Assembly: GCF_008973665.1 (NCBI RefSeq)
Contig: NZ_WACP01000001.1
Span: 496,001 to 560,000 of the forward strand
DNA length: 64,000 bases
From: Paenibacillus tengchongensis
Lineage (GTDB): Bacteria; Bacillota; Bacilli; Paenibacillales; Paenibacillaceae
Direction: 5' to 3'
Below, piece after piece: positions 7,113-15,306 of this stretch (positions within the stretch are counted from its first letter, which is position 1; every line of letters begins with the position of its first letter). A model generated the notes under the pieces. That model had not been told where the DNA came from and did not search any database. It saw only the letters and a list, made by a program, of their open reading frames with translations. Made by a program: the position numbers and the translations under genes.

Positions 7113-9530
7113 TTAGGAAGCGGAAGGAAGAAACAGGGCGCTGGCGGGCACGGTTCCCTTGACTTGGCTCGGGCTTTCCCACATCAGACGCGCTCTGGCA
7201 TCCCCTTGATTCTCGTAATACTCTACTTTAATATCGTACAGTTGCCCGGCATCCAGGCTGATGCTTCCTATGCGTTCCGTTACGCTCTGCTTCATCCAGC
7301 TGTCGATGACAAGCTTGCCGTCGATCCAGACACGGACGCCATCATCTGAAGTCGTATAAATCTGATACGTTTCACTGTAAAGCGGTTTGATCTTGCCGGT
7401 CCAGCGGACGGAAAAGAAATCGATGCCAAGTGTAGCATCCGGCGCGCCCTGGCGCCAGTTGAAATCAATCAGTGCATCATTGCGTACAATAGCCGGTGTA
7501 CCGGAGAGCTGCATATTGTTGAAATATTCGCCCTTCAGCCCGTTTGCTGCAGGCGCCGGAGTTGCCGTTGGCGCAGGCGCCGGAGTTGCCGTTGGCGCAG
7601 GCGCCGGAGTTGCCGTTGGCGCAGGTGTCGGCGCTGCCGTTGCTGCAGGTGTCGGCGCTGCCGTTGCTGCAGGTGTCGGCGCTGCCGTTGCTGCAGGTGT
7701 CGGCGCTGCCGTTGCTGCAGGTGTCGGCGCTGCCGCTGGTGCAGGTGTCGGCGCTGCCGTTGGTGCAGGCGTTGCCGCCTGCACCAGCGCTGCTGCGGCA
7801 GCCTGATTCTCCGCTACCCCGCCGGTCATATATAAAGCGCTGGCGGGTACGGTTGCTTTGCTCTGGCTGGGGCTTTGCCACATCAGGCAAACCCGTGCAT
7901 CGCCTGCGTTCTCATAATATTCGACTTTAATATCGTACAATTGTCCCGCTGCAAGCGTAATGCTGCCTGTGCGTTCAGTTCCGCTTTGCTTCGTCCAGCT
8001 GTCAATGACAGACACACCGTTAACCCAAACGCGGATTCCGTCATCCGAGGTCGTATAAATCTGGTAAGTCTCGCTGTAAGCAGGCTTGATCTTGCCGGTC
8101 CAGCGGACCGAGAAGCCGTCGATGCCTATAGAAGCGTCAGGCGAACCCTGCCGCCAGTTAAAGTTGATATTTGTATCCGTGCGTACCAGTGCAGGTGTGC
8201 CGGACAACGTCATGTTCTTGAAATATTCACCCTTTAAACCATTGATGGCAGGAGCCGTAAACCCTGCCTCCGGAGCTGCAGTCGGTACAGCAACCGGTGT
8301 TGCTGTCGGTATTACGGTCGGTGCTGGTGTTGCCGTCGGCGTCGGTGTCGGTGTTGCTGTTGGTGTAGCCGTAGGTTTCACTGTTGGTGTCGGTGTTGCC
8401 GTTGGTGTAGCCGTAGGTTTCACTGTTGGTGTTGCTGTCGGCGTTGCTGTCGGCGTTGCCGTTGGTGTTGCCGCAGGCTGTGCCACCCATGCCTTATACT
8501 CATCGCGTGTCAAAGTGTAGCTGTCGCCCATAAAGCTCTTAATAGTATCGTTGGAATTTTTCTCGTAAAGCATTTTGCCCCAGCTCATCATATACACGAA
8601 GTTCTTCTGGGAAAGCTGCAGCTTGGCCGTGCTTGGCATTTCGCCATTCTCGCCAATGGCTACCGGCTTGCCGGCCGCCAGGCTGTTGATTCCATCATAA
8701 TATTTGTTCATATAATCATTGTCATAGATATCAACCGCAAGAACGTCCACTTTATCGGCACCCGGATAGGTCAGATTGTACGGATCGGACCATTGATTAG
8801 GGGCATTAGGGTTCCACACCCACAGCAGGTTGTTCAGCCCGTGAACATTGACGAAACGGTCATACATAATATTCCATAAAACGGCAAAGTTATTTTTCTT
8901 TCCCCACCAGAACCAGTTACCGTTCATTTCGTGATAAGGTCTCCAGAGTACCGGTACACCGGCATCCTTCAGACTCTTCAGCGAAACGGCTACCTTATCC
9001 AGATCGGCAATCAGATTATTGTATTGAGTCGTGCCTGGAGTTACATATTTATCGAATTCGCTCTGGCTGAGCGGTTTTTGCACATTGGACCACTGATAGG
9101 CGGTACCCGGCAGGTTCTGATGGAAGGTCATCACGACAATCCCGCCGTTCTTATGCCAATTGATGGCGCTGTTCACAACATTCTTCCGCTGCGCCGCTGC
9201 AGTGCTTTCCGACTGGCCGCTGATTGCACCAAGTTCATAACCATGAAGTGCGGCGAATTGGCCGCTGGTTCCTTTAAGCTTGTTGCTGAATTCGTCCGGA
9301 CTTTCCAGATAGTCATGTTGTCCCGTAATGATGCCTTTACCGGAAATCGAGTACAGGGTATTCAGCAGCTTGACAGCCTCGGCAGATGCATTCGGATTAA
9401 CCGGCGCATTAGTCTGGGAGGCCGCTTTTGCAGTATTAGCTACTGCCCATGGGCCCAAAGGTATAATGGCTAAAAATACGGCCAGCGACAACGTGAAGCA
9501 CAACAGGCGAAGCTTACGGTTAGTTTTCAA
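7113..9530 (-). CDS. Secreted GH26 mannanase-like enzyme with two PA14 domains and Pro/Thr linkers
   Basis: 805 residues from a TTG at 9530. An upstream in-frame GTG (9563) lies inside the riboswitch aptamer, whereas AAAGGAAGAG is correctly spaced for the TTG and leaves a clean signal peptide (MKTNRKLRLLCFTLSLAV...). Domains: GH26 about 44-344 with WRPYHEMNG (acid/base Glu201) and VAIGENGE (nucleophile Glu294); a Thr-Pro linker about 350-420; PA14 about 430-567; an Ala-Pro-Thr linker about 580-660; second PA14 about 663-803. It is the first hydrolase gene after manC and is preceded by a c-di-GMP-I riboswitch, so its translation or transcription should follow c-di-GMP. Role by inference: trimming or releasing mannose-containing EPS. 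Confidence 0.9.
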   Translation of the reverse strand: MKTNRKLRLLCFTLSLAVFLAIIPLGPWAVANTAKAASQTNAPVNPNASAEAVKLLNTLYSISGKGIITGQHDYLESPDEFSNKLKGTSGQFAALHGYELGAISGQSESTAAAQRKNVVNSAINWHKNGGIVVMTFHQNLPGTAYQWSNVQKPLSQSEFDKYVTPGTTQYNNLIADLDKVAVSLKSLKDAGVPVLWRPYHEMNGNWFWWGKKNNFAVLWNIMYDRFVNVHGLNNLLWVWNPNAPNQWSDPYNLTYPGADKVDVLAVDIYDNDYMNKYYDGINSLAAGKPVAIGENGEMPSTAKLQLSQKNFVYMMSWGKMLYEKNSNDTIKSFMGDSYTLTRDEYKAWVAQPAATPTATPTATPTATPTVKPTATPTATPTPTVKPTATPTATPTPTPTATPAPTVIPTATPVAVPTAAPEAGFTAPAINGLKGEYFKNMTLSGTPALVRTDTNINFNWRQGSPDASIGIDGFSVRWTGKIKPAYSETYQIYTTSDDGIRVWVNGVSVIDSWTKQSGTERTGSITLAAGQLYDIKVEYYENAGDARVCLMWQSPSQSKATVPASALYMTGGVAENQAAAAALVQAATPAPTAAPTPAPAAAPTPAATAAPTPAATAAPTPAATAAPTPAATAAPTPAPTATPAPAPTATPAPAPTATPAPAANGLKGEYFNNMQLSGTPAIVRNDALIDFNWRQGAPDATLGIDFFSVRWTGKIKPLYSETYQIYTTSDDGVRVWIDGKLVIDSWMKQSVTERIGSISLDAGQLYDIKVEYYENQGDARARLMWESPSQVKGTVPASALFLPSAS
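7551..7776 (-). repeat. Coding minisatellite, Ala-Pro-Thr linker of GH26 protein
   Basis: Three copies of a 24-bp unit containing GCCGGAGTTGCCGTT, then four or more copies of a related 24-bp unit containing GGTGTCGGCGCTGCC. They are in frame and encode alternating Ala, Pro and Thr between the two PA14 domains. The repeats are nearly identical at the DNA level, so copy number is probably unstable. Confidence 0.85.
8287..8480 (-). repeat. Coding repeats, Thr-Pro linker of GH26 protein
   Basis: Short repeats of 12 to 18 bp (PTATPT-type units with two or three VKPTA variants) encode the linker between the catalytic domain and the first PA14 domain. Confidence 0.8.
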
Positions 9531-9544
9531 AAAATCTCTTCCTT

Positions 9545-9620
9545 TCGGTAGCCAGGCTGCCACTCTCGCGAAGGCCCTATAGCTTTGCGTCCCTATCTTT
9601 CGAGTAGGTTTGCCTTTGTC
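9545..9620 (-). ncRNA. Cyclic-di-GMP-I (GEMM-I) riboswitch
   Basis: Reading the minus strand, the conserved parts of the GEMM-I aptamer occur in order: GGCAAACC (9614-9607), a stem closed by a GAAA loop (CTCGAAAGA), GGGACGCAAAGC, GGGCC, then GGCAGCCTGGCTACC (9561-9547). This aptamer binds c-di-GMP and controls the gene downstream. The 3' end of the aptamer abuts the AAAGGAAGAG ribosome binding site of the GH26 gene, and no T-tailed hairpin lies between them, so control of translation initiation is more likely than termination. A CCTTCC segment upstream (about 9631) could pair with the binding site in an alternative fold. Confidence 0.93.
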
Positions 9621-9774
9621 GAATTTTGGAAGGTTTTATCCTTCTAACCGTAAGTATCGACGCTATTTAATTTTTGTTTATAGCAAAATTGGAAATTAAA
9701 ATAAAAATGGTTCTAAATACCTGTTTTGGATTTGACACAATTGGTTAAATAGTTATTTTAGACCTATCAGATGC

Positions 9775-11148
9775 CTATGAAATAAACTGCTGCAGCGTGA
9801 TATCCTCCCAGTCCAAGGTGATGCGGATATTATCCTCTTCCACCAGCTCCGAACCGGTCTGCACCTCGATCAGCTCCACATCGGTAAGCGCCAGAATGGC
9901 ATGCTTGGTGCCTTCCGGAATGCGTACTACATCGCCCGCCTTCACGTTGTGCATCCGTTCGTTGAGCACAATGCTCGCCTCTCCGCTGACAATCGTCCAG
10001 ATTTCGCTGCGTTTGTGGTGCAGCTGATAGCTGATATTTTTGCCTTCCTGGATAAAAATCCGCTTCGTCAGCACCTCATTGCCTTCGTTGTATTTCACAT
10101 AATCGATGACTTTGTAGTGTCCCCAGCGGCGTTCTTCATACATCGGTCTTTGGTCGAAGGATTTCAGCACTTCCTTGATCCGCGGGCTTTCCGCCTTGTG
10201 CGTAACGAGAATGCCGTCCGGGCTGGCCGCGATAATCAGATCTTTTGCCCCGATGACCGTGATTGGGATATCCAGCTCATTGATCAGTGAGGTGCCTTCG
10301 GAATCCTCCGTAACAAACCCTTTGCCCACGTGGTTGCTGTTCATTTCCTCGGTCAGCGTGTTCCACGTGCCAAGGTCCTTCCAGAAGCCTGCATACGGCT
10401 GAACCACGATGTTCTCTTCCTTCTCCACGACCTCATAATCAAAGCTGATCGACGGCAGCAGCTTATACTGCTTCTGCAGCTCTTCATAGTTGAGCGGCAG
10501 ACCCTTCCGCTGGAGAATGTCAAGCAGATAGCCGAGACGGAAGGCGAATACCCCGCAGTTCCACAGTGCGCCCTGGGCGATCAGTCCTTCGGCCTGCACC
10601 CGGTCCGGCTTCTCCTGGAAGTGGCTGACCCTCAGGAACCCGCTGCCCCCGGACTCGGCGCTTGTCGGAATGATGTAGCCGTATTTCTCCGAAGGATGCT
10701 CGGGCACAACGCCCATCAGCGCCAGATTCGCCCCGCTGCTCTCCATCGTGGCTTCCAGCTTGACAATGGTGTCAAAGAAGGAGCTCTCGACATAGGGATC
10801 AACCGGCAGAATGGCTACCGTCTCTTTCGGCGAAACGCCAGCGATCGAATACAAGTAAGCTGCTGTCAGTGCGATCGCCGGAAAGGTGTCGCGCCGCTCC
10901 GGTTCAACGATGATCGGCACTTCGCCGCCAAGCTGGCTCTGGATGCTCTCGACCTGGCTGCGGCCGGTGGCCAGATAGGATGAACCGGTCATCCCCGCTT
11001 CCTCCAGCTGTCTCCATACGCGCTGAACCATGGATTCCGGTTCACCCGCCGGACTCTCAAGTACCTTCAGGAATTGCTTGGAACGCGAATCGTTGGACAA
11101 AGGCCACAAGCGTTTGCCCGAACCTCCGGATAAAAGTACCAGTTTCAT
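9775..11148 (-). CDS. manC: Mannose-1-phosphate guanylyltransferase with cupin (isomerase-type) domain
   Basis: 457 residues. The nucleotidyltransferase domain (about 1-285) opens with LSGGSGKRLWPLS, the pyrophosphorylase signature. The C-terminal cupin (about 350-450: YQLHHKRSEIW, GDVVRIPEGTKHAI) is the mannose-6-phosphate isomerase-type domain of bifunctional ManC/AlgA proteins. It makes GDP-mannose from GTP and mannose-1-phosphate in the cytoplasm, implying mannose in the EPS. The ATG has GAGGAGG upstream. It is the last sugar-nucleotide gene before the GH26 genes and is separated from ugd by a repeat-rich 467-bp gap. Confidence 0.93.
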   Translation of the reverse strand: MKLVLLSGGSGKRLWPLSNDSRSKQFLKVLESPAGEPESMVQRVWRQLEEAGMTGSSYLATGRSQVESIQSQLGGEVPIIVEPERRDTFPAIALTAAYLYSIAGVSPKETVAILPVDPYVESSFFDTIVKLEATMESSGANLALMGVVPEHPSEKYGYIIPTSAESGGSGFLRVSHFQEKPDRVQAEGLIAQGALWNCGVFAFRLGYLLDILQRKGLPLNYEELQKQYKLLPSISFDYEVVEKEENIVVQPYAGFWKDLGTWNTLTEEMNSNHVGKGFVTEDSEGTSLINELDIPITVIGAKDLIIAASPDGILVTHKAESPRIKEVLKSFDQRPMYEERRWGHYKVIDYVKYNEGNEVLTKRIFIQEGKNISYQLHHKRSEIWTIVSGEASIVLNERMHNVKAGDVVRIPEGTKHAILALTDVELIEVQTGSELVEEDNIRITLDWEDITLQQFIS

Positions 11149-11289
11149 AAGTGAACCCTCCTCAAGAGTTAATAAATGTTTACATTCAGCTTTTGGAATG
11201 GACCGATAACCGCCGATGACAAATGCTTGCAGGATATATGAAGTGGATATTCACCACTTATTTTCCCTCATGCAGTCTGTATGGTTAAG

Positions 11290-11427
11290 TTAGTTGGATT
11301 TTCGCCCACTAATCCGGCCTTCCGGAGCGAAACCGGACGTTATCGCCCAAATTAGTTGGCCAAAATCGAACTATCCCCTTGATAACCAAGGTTATCTGCG
11401 GAATTAGGTGGCGAATTTCCAACTAAT
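11290..11427. repeat. Three copies of a 24-bp TTAGTTGG...ACTAAT palindromic element
   Basis: Copy A (11290-11313) and copy B (about 11352-11374) are direct. Copy C (11403-11427) is inverted and nearly identical to A (TTAGTTGGA...TTCGCC...CTAAT). Each copy is itself partly palindromic, as in REP-like intergenic elements. Confidence 0.7.
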
Positions 11428-11471
11428 CTCCGCCTGCCCAGGGACGGGCGAGCCCTACGCCGCCGGGAGGG

Positions 11472-11590
11472 TGAAACGCTCACCGCCAAGCGGTAAAACG
11501 CTCACCGCCAAGCGGGTGGAACGCTCACCGCCAGGCGAGTGGATCGCACGCTGCCGGGCGAGGAACGCACACGCTGCCGGGTGCGTTCCT
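11472..11590. repeat. Imperfect 22-24-bp tandem repeats downstream of ugd
   Basis: AACGCTCACCGCCAAGCGG-type units start at about 11475, 11497 and 11520, followed by two diverged copies (CGCACGCTGCCGGGCGAG). The last part can form a hairpin, GGAACGCAC / GTGCGTTCC, just after the ugd stop. No gene is seen in 11149-11615. Confidence 0.75.
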
Positions 11591-11615
11591 CCCGCCTTCT
11601 CAAGCGGCGGCCTCT

Positions 11616-12956
11616 TTACACCGCTCCGGCCACGCTCGGCGAGAAGCCGCTGAGTCCGCCCATCTGCGGACGGCCCACCGAGTGGTATTCCAGGCCCGTG
11701 CCCTCAATTTGCTCCTTGGAGTAAACATTGCGGCCGTCGATCAGCACCGGATGGCGCATGGACTCCGCCAGCTGATGCAGATTGATATCCTTGAACAGGC
11801 TCCAATCCGTCAGGAGGCACACCGCATCGCTGCCGCTGGCCGCCTCTTCCGGCAGCCCGCACCAGCGGACCTGCGGATGGTCGTACTGCTTGCGGAAATT
11901 GTCCGCAGCGATCGGATCGTAGAGCTTCACAATCGCCCCTTCGTTCACCAGCGTCTCGACGATTTCCCTTGCCGGCGCTTCGCGGACATCATCGGTGTTC
12001 GGCTTGAACGCCAGTCCCCAGACGCCGATAACCGCTCCGCGCAGGCTGCCCAGCGATTCATGCAGCTTCGAAATAATCATGAACCGCTGGTCCTTGTTCA
12101 CCTCGACCACCGATTTCAGCAGCTTGAACTCGTAATCCACATTGCCCGCAATCTGGATCAGCGCATTGGTGTCCTTCGGGAAGCAGGAGCCGCCGTAGCC
12201 GATGCCGGCCTGCAGGAAGCTGGAACCGATCCGCCGGTCCATCCCCATCCCTTCCGCCACTTCGGTTACATCGGCACCCACTTTTTCGCAGATATTGGCG
12301 ATCTCGTTGATGAAGGAGATTTTGGTGGCCAAGAAAGCGTTGGAGGCATACTTGATCATTTCCGCACTGCGGATGTCCGTAACGAACACATTCTCCGTGA
12401 AGCCCAGATGAAGCTGGCGCATCGTCGGTTCAAGCTGCGGATTGTCGAGCCCGATGATAATGCGGTCGGGATGAAGGGTATCGCGGATGGCCGAGCCTTC
12501 GCGCAGAAATTCGGGGGCGGAGACGATGTCGAAGGGATGGCTGGTATGCGAGGCGATGATGCTGCGGATTTTCTCGTTGGTGCCTACCGGTACGGTCGAC
12601 TTGGTCATGATAATTTTGTAGCCTTCCATCGCTTGGGCAATCTCCGTCGCCGCGCCCTCAATATACCTGAGATCGGCCTCACCGCCCGGCAGCGAAGGCG
12701 TACCGACGGCAAGAATGATAATTTCGGAGCGGCGTACCGATTCCGCGAGATCCGAGGAGAAGGACAGCCTGCCTTCCCGCAGGTTCATTTCGATCAGCGC
12801 TTCGATCCCCGGCTCATAGATCGGCGATTCCATCCGGTTCAGCTTGTCGATCTTCTCCTGATCCTTATCCACGCAGATGACATGGTTTCCGTTAAGCGTA
12901 AAGCAAACCCCCGACACAAGACCCACATATCCGGTACCGATTACTGTCAGCTTCAT
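11616..12956 (-). CDS. ugd: UDP-glucose 6-dehydrogenase
   Basis: 446 residues from the ATG at 12956 (MKLTVIGTGYVGLVSG), which has GAGGAGG eight bases upstream; the longer frame is spurious. The N-terminal GTGYVG is the NAD-binding loop, and GYGGSCFPKDTNAL holds the catalytic Cys of the UDP-glucose/GDP-mannose dehydrogenase family. It oxidises UDP-glucose to UDP-glucuronate, so the EPS is probably acidic. The start overlaps the stop region of the preceding glycosyltransferase, so the two are translationally coupled. The C-terminal tail (GGLSGFSPSVAGAV) is a little longer than usual. Confidence 0.94.
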   Translation of the reverse strand: MKLTVIGTGYVGLVSGVCFTLNGNHVICVDKDQEKIDKLNRMESPIYEPGIEALIEMNLREGRLSFSSDLAESVRRSEIIILAVGTPSLPGGEADLRYIEGAATEIAQAMEGYKIIMTKSTVPVGTNEKIRSIIASHTSHPFDIVSAPEFLREGSAIRDTLHPDRIIIGLDNPQLEPTMRQLHLGFTENVFVTDIRSAEMIKYASNAFLATKISFINEIANICEKVGADVTEVAEGMGMDRRIGSSFLQAGIGYGGSCFPKDTNALIQIAGNVDYEFKLLKSVVEVNKDQRFMIISKLHESLGSLRGAVIGVWGLAFKPNTDDVREAPAREIVETLVNEGAIVKLYDPIAADNFRKQYDHPQVRWCGLPEEAASGSDAVCLLTDWSLFKDINLHQLAESMRHPVLIDGRNVYSKEQIEGTGLEYHSVGRPQMGGLSGFSPSVAGAV

Positions 12957-12957
12957 C

Positions 12958-14061
12958 TCATTGTCCTCCTCTAAGAAAATTGACGTAGGCCTGTTCCACG
13001 TACTGCTTGAACTGAACCATAAACGCCTGTTCATCGAATTTGCGTGCATGGCCCATAATCTGGCCGATATCCCATGCATAAGATTCCACTTCGTGGATGG
13101 CCTTCAGTAAATCTTCGACCTCCTGGTGCTGGAAGAACACACCGTTGACGTAAGGAACGATGGTGTCGAGAGCTCCCCCCGCCTGATAAGCGATAACCGG
13201 TCTTCCTGCGGCGTTGGCCTCCAGCGGCGTAATTCCGAAATCCTCTTCGCCCGGAAAAATAAACGCCCGGCACTGGGCCATCAGCCCGGTTACCTCTGAG
13301 TCATCCAGCCGCCCGAGGAAGGAGACATTGTCCTTCGCCATGCCTTCCAGCCGTTTGCGGTCCGGGCCGTCTCCGACAATGTACAGCTTCAGTCCGTTGC
13401 GGTTGAACGCCTCGACCGCCAGGTCGATCCGCTTGTAAGAGACCAGCCGGGAGACGATGAGGTAATAGTCCCCGATCGAGCTGGAGCTGCTGAAGCGGGC
13501 TGTATTGATCGGCGGGAAGATGATATCGGCATCCCGGTGATAATAGTTCTGAATCCGCGATTTCACCACGGAAGAGTTCGCCACGAACTGGTTCACATTT
13601 TTGGAGGTCCGCTGATCCCAGGTCTTGAGCCGCTGCATGTAAATCTTCAGCAGTCTTTTGAACAAGCCGGAATTCGTCTGCCGCTCCATGTAAGTGTCAT
13701 AATCCCAGGCAAAACGCATGGGCGTATGGCAATAACACAGATGAAATGTGGATTCGGGCACCTGAATGCTTTTCATAAAAGCACTGCTGGAACTCAGGAC
13801 GATATCGTACCCGCGAAAATCCAGATCACGGATGGCCATGGGATAAAGCGGCAGCACCCCTTTAAAATTGGTCTTCACGCCCGGAATTTTCTGCAGCCAT
13901 GAGGCCCGGATATCCGCATCCTTGAGGTTCTCGGTCAGCCGGCTCCCGTTAAATACCGTTGTGAAGATCGGAGCCTCCGGGTACATGTGGTGGAAGACCT
14001 CCACAACTCTTTCCGCTCCGCCCATTTGGATTAAATAATCGTGCGCTATCGCAATTTTCAT
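12958..14061 (-). CDS. GT4 glycosyltransferase
   Basis: 367 residues from the ATG at 14061 (MKIAIAHDYLIQMGGAERVV), with GAGG nine bases upstream. GGAERV in the N-terminal Rossmann fold and the C-terminal E-x7-E type region (GEEDFGITPLEANAAGRPVI) are GT4 signatures. It should transfer a sugar from a nucleotide donor to the lipid-linked EPS repeat unit on the cytoplasmic face. The sugar specificity cannot be told from sequence. Confidence 0.88.
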   Translation of the reverse strand: MKIAIAHDYLIQMGGAERVVEVFHHMYPEAPIFTTVFNGSRLTENLKDADIRASWLQKIPGVKTNFKGVLPLYPMAIRDLDFRGYDIVLSSSSAFMKSIQVPESTFHLCYCHTPMRFAWDYDTYMERQTNSGLFKRLLKIYMQRLKTWDQRTSKNVNQFVANSSVVKSRIQNYYHRDADIIFPPINTARFSSSSSIGDYYLIVSRLVSYKRIDLAVEAFNRNGLKLYIVGDGPDRKRLEGMAKDNVSFLGRLDDSEVTGLMAQCRAFIFPGEEDFGITPLEANAAGRPVIAYQAGGALDTIVPYVNGVFFQHQEVEDLLKAIHEVESYAWDIGQIMGHARKFDEQAFMVQFKQYVEQAYVNFLRGGQ

Positions 14062-14163
14062 GTGAATCATCCTCAAAGTTTTATGGAGCAGCATCATCAA
14101 GAGTGGACGGAAGACGGGAGAGGGGTCAGCCTCCTTAAGGTCCCGCCGCCTATCCGCTATGCG

Positions 14164-15306
14164 TCAGGTAGCCGCCAGCAGTCCTTTGTAATAATCGACA
14201 ATATCCTTCACCGTATTCTCGATGACGAAGTGCTCTTTCACCCGCTTCATGCCGTTCTCGGCCATTTGTCTGCGCTCTGCGGGATGGTTCAGCATCCAGG
14301 TAATGGCGTCGGCCAGTACCGCCGGATCGCCGGGCTGAATGAGCAGCCCCGTCTCGCCCGGGACAACAATCTCCACCGGCCCGCCCTCGTTCGAGGCGAT
14401 GACCGGAAGACCGGCTGCCATGCCTTCGACAATGACCTGGCCGAACGGCTCCGGCGTGATCGAAGTATGGATCAGCAAATCGGCATTGCTCATGAGACCC
14501 TGTATATCATCCACATGACCCAGCAAGCTGACGCTCGTGAGCTCATCCTGCTTGATCTTCTGCAGCAATTCTTGCTTGTATTCCTCTTCGCCGAACAGCG
14601 CGTCGCCGGCGAGCCAGAACTTGACCCGCGGGTCGTGCTTGAACGCCTTGGCCGCTTCCAGTACGATATGCTGGCCCTTCCAGTGGGCCAGTCGGCCGAC
14701 GAGCAGCACGTTGAAATCCTGCTGCTGGCCCCGCTTCAGCGCACCTTCGCCGATTGCCTTGGCGAAGGCAGAGTAGACGACCAGCGTCTTCTTGGTGCGC
14801 GGCAGCTCCAGCGCGTTCAGCGTGGAGTGGGAGTTCGCGATGACGCCGTTGGGCAACAGCCGCGACAGCATCCGGATACCCTTGGCGACGACCGGCTTCA
14901 GGTAAGGCGTGCCGATGTGATCCCGGATATGCCAGATCAGCGGCACCCCCGCTCTCTTGGCGGCAATCGCGCCGTACAGCGCCGATTTCAGGGAGTTGGT
15001 GTGTACGCAGTCCACCTTCTCCTCCTTCAGCAGCGGTGCCAGCTTGCGGCCGTAAGCCAGCAGCTTGAGCGCTGCGGCCGGTGCGCCAAGGTTCACCGTG
15101 TTCCGCCCGCGGCTGCGGATGCTCTCATCCAGCGGGATGATGCGGACATCGATGCCCCGCTCGCGCAGGCGCTCGGCGAGCGCCCCTTCCTCCGCCAGGA
15201 TGACCAGCGGCTGAATCTCCTTGTCAATGTTGGTCAGGATGTTGAACAGGGCAACCTCCCCGCCGCTCCACTTGGCGGTGTGATCGATATAAGCAACTTT
15301 TAGCAT
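14164..15306 (-). CDS. GT4 glycosyltransferase
   Basis: 380 residues from ATG 15306 (MLKVAYIDHTAKWSGGEVAL). This start overlaps the TAA of the preceding gene (ATGCTAA), indicating translational coupling; the upstream extension is out of character. GT-B fold with the C-terminal motif EPFGQVIVEGMAAGLPVIA typical of family GT4. It is one of four GT4-like proteins in this EPS operon. Confidence 0.88.
   Translation of the reverse strand: MLKVAYIDHTAKWSGGEVALFNILTNIDKEIQPLVILAEEGALAERLRERGIDVRIIPLDESIRSRGRNTVNLGAPAAALKLLAYGRKLAPLLKEEKVDCVHTNSLKSALYGAIAAKRAGVPLIWHIRDHIGTPYLKPVVAKGIRMLSRLLPNGVIANSHSTLNALELPRTKKTLVVYSAFAKAIGEGALKRGQQQDFNVLLVGRLAHWKGQHIVLEAAKAFKHDPRVKFWLAGDALFGEEEYKQELLQKIKQDELTSVSLLGHVDDIQGLMSNADLLIHTSITPEPFGQVIVEGMAAGLPVIASNEGGPVEIVVPGETGLLIQPGDPAVLADAITWMLNHPAERRQMAENGMKRVKEHFVIENTVKDIVDYYKGLLAAT

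Noticed and set aside
9531..9563. GTG at 9563 as start of the large GH26 gene
   Set aside because: It lies in the riboswitch aptamer; the TTG at 9530 has the ribosome site and restores a normal signal peptide.
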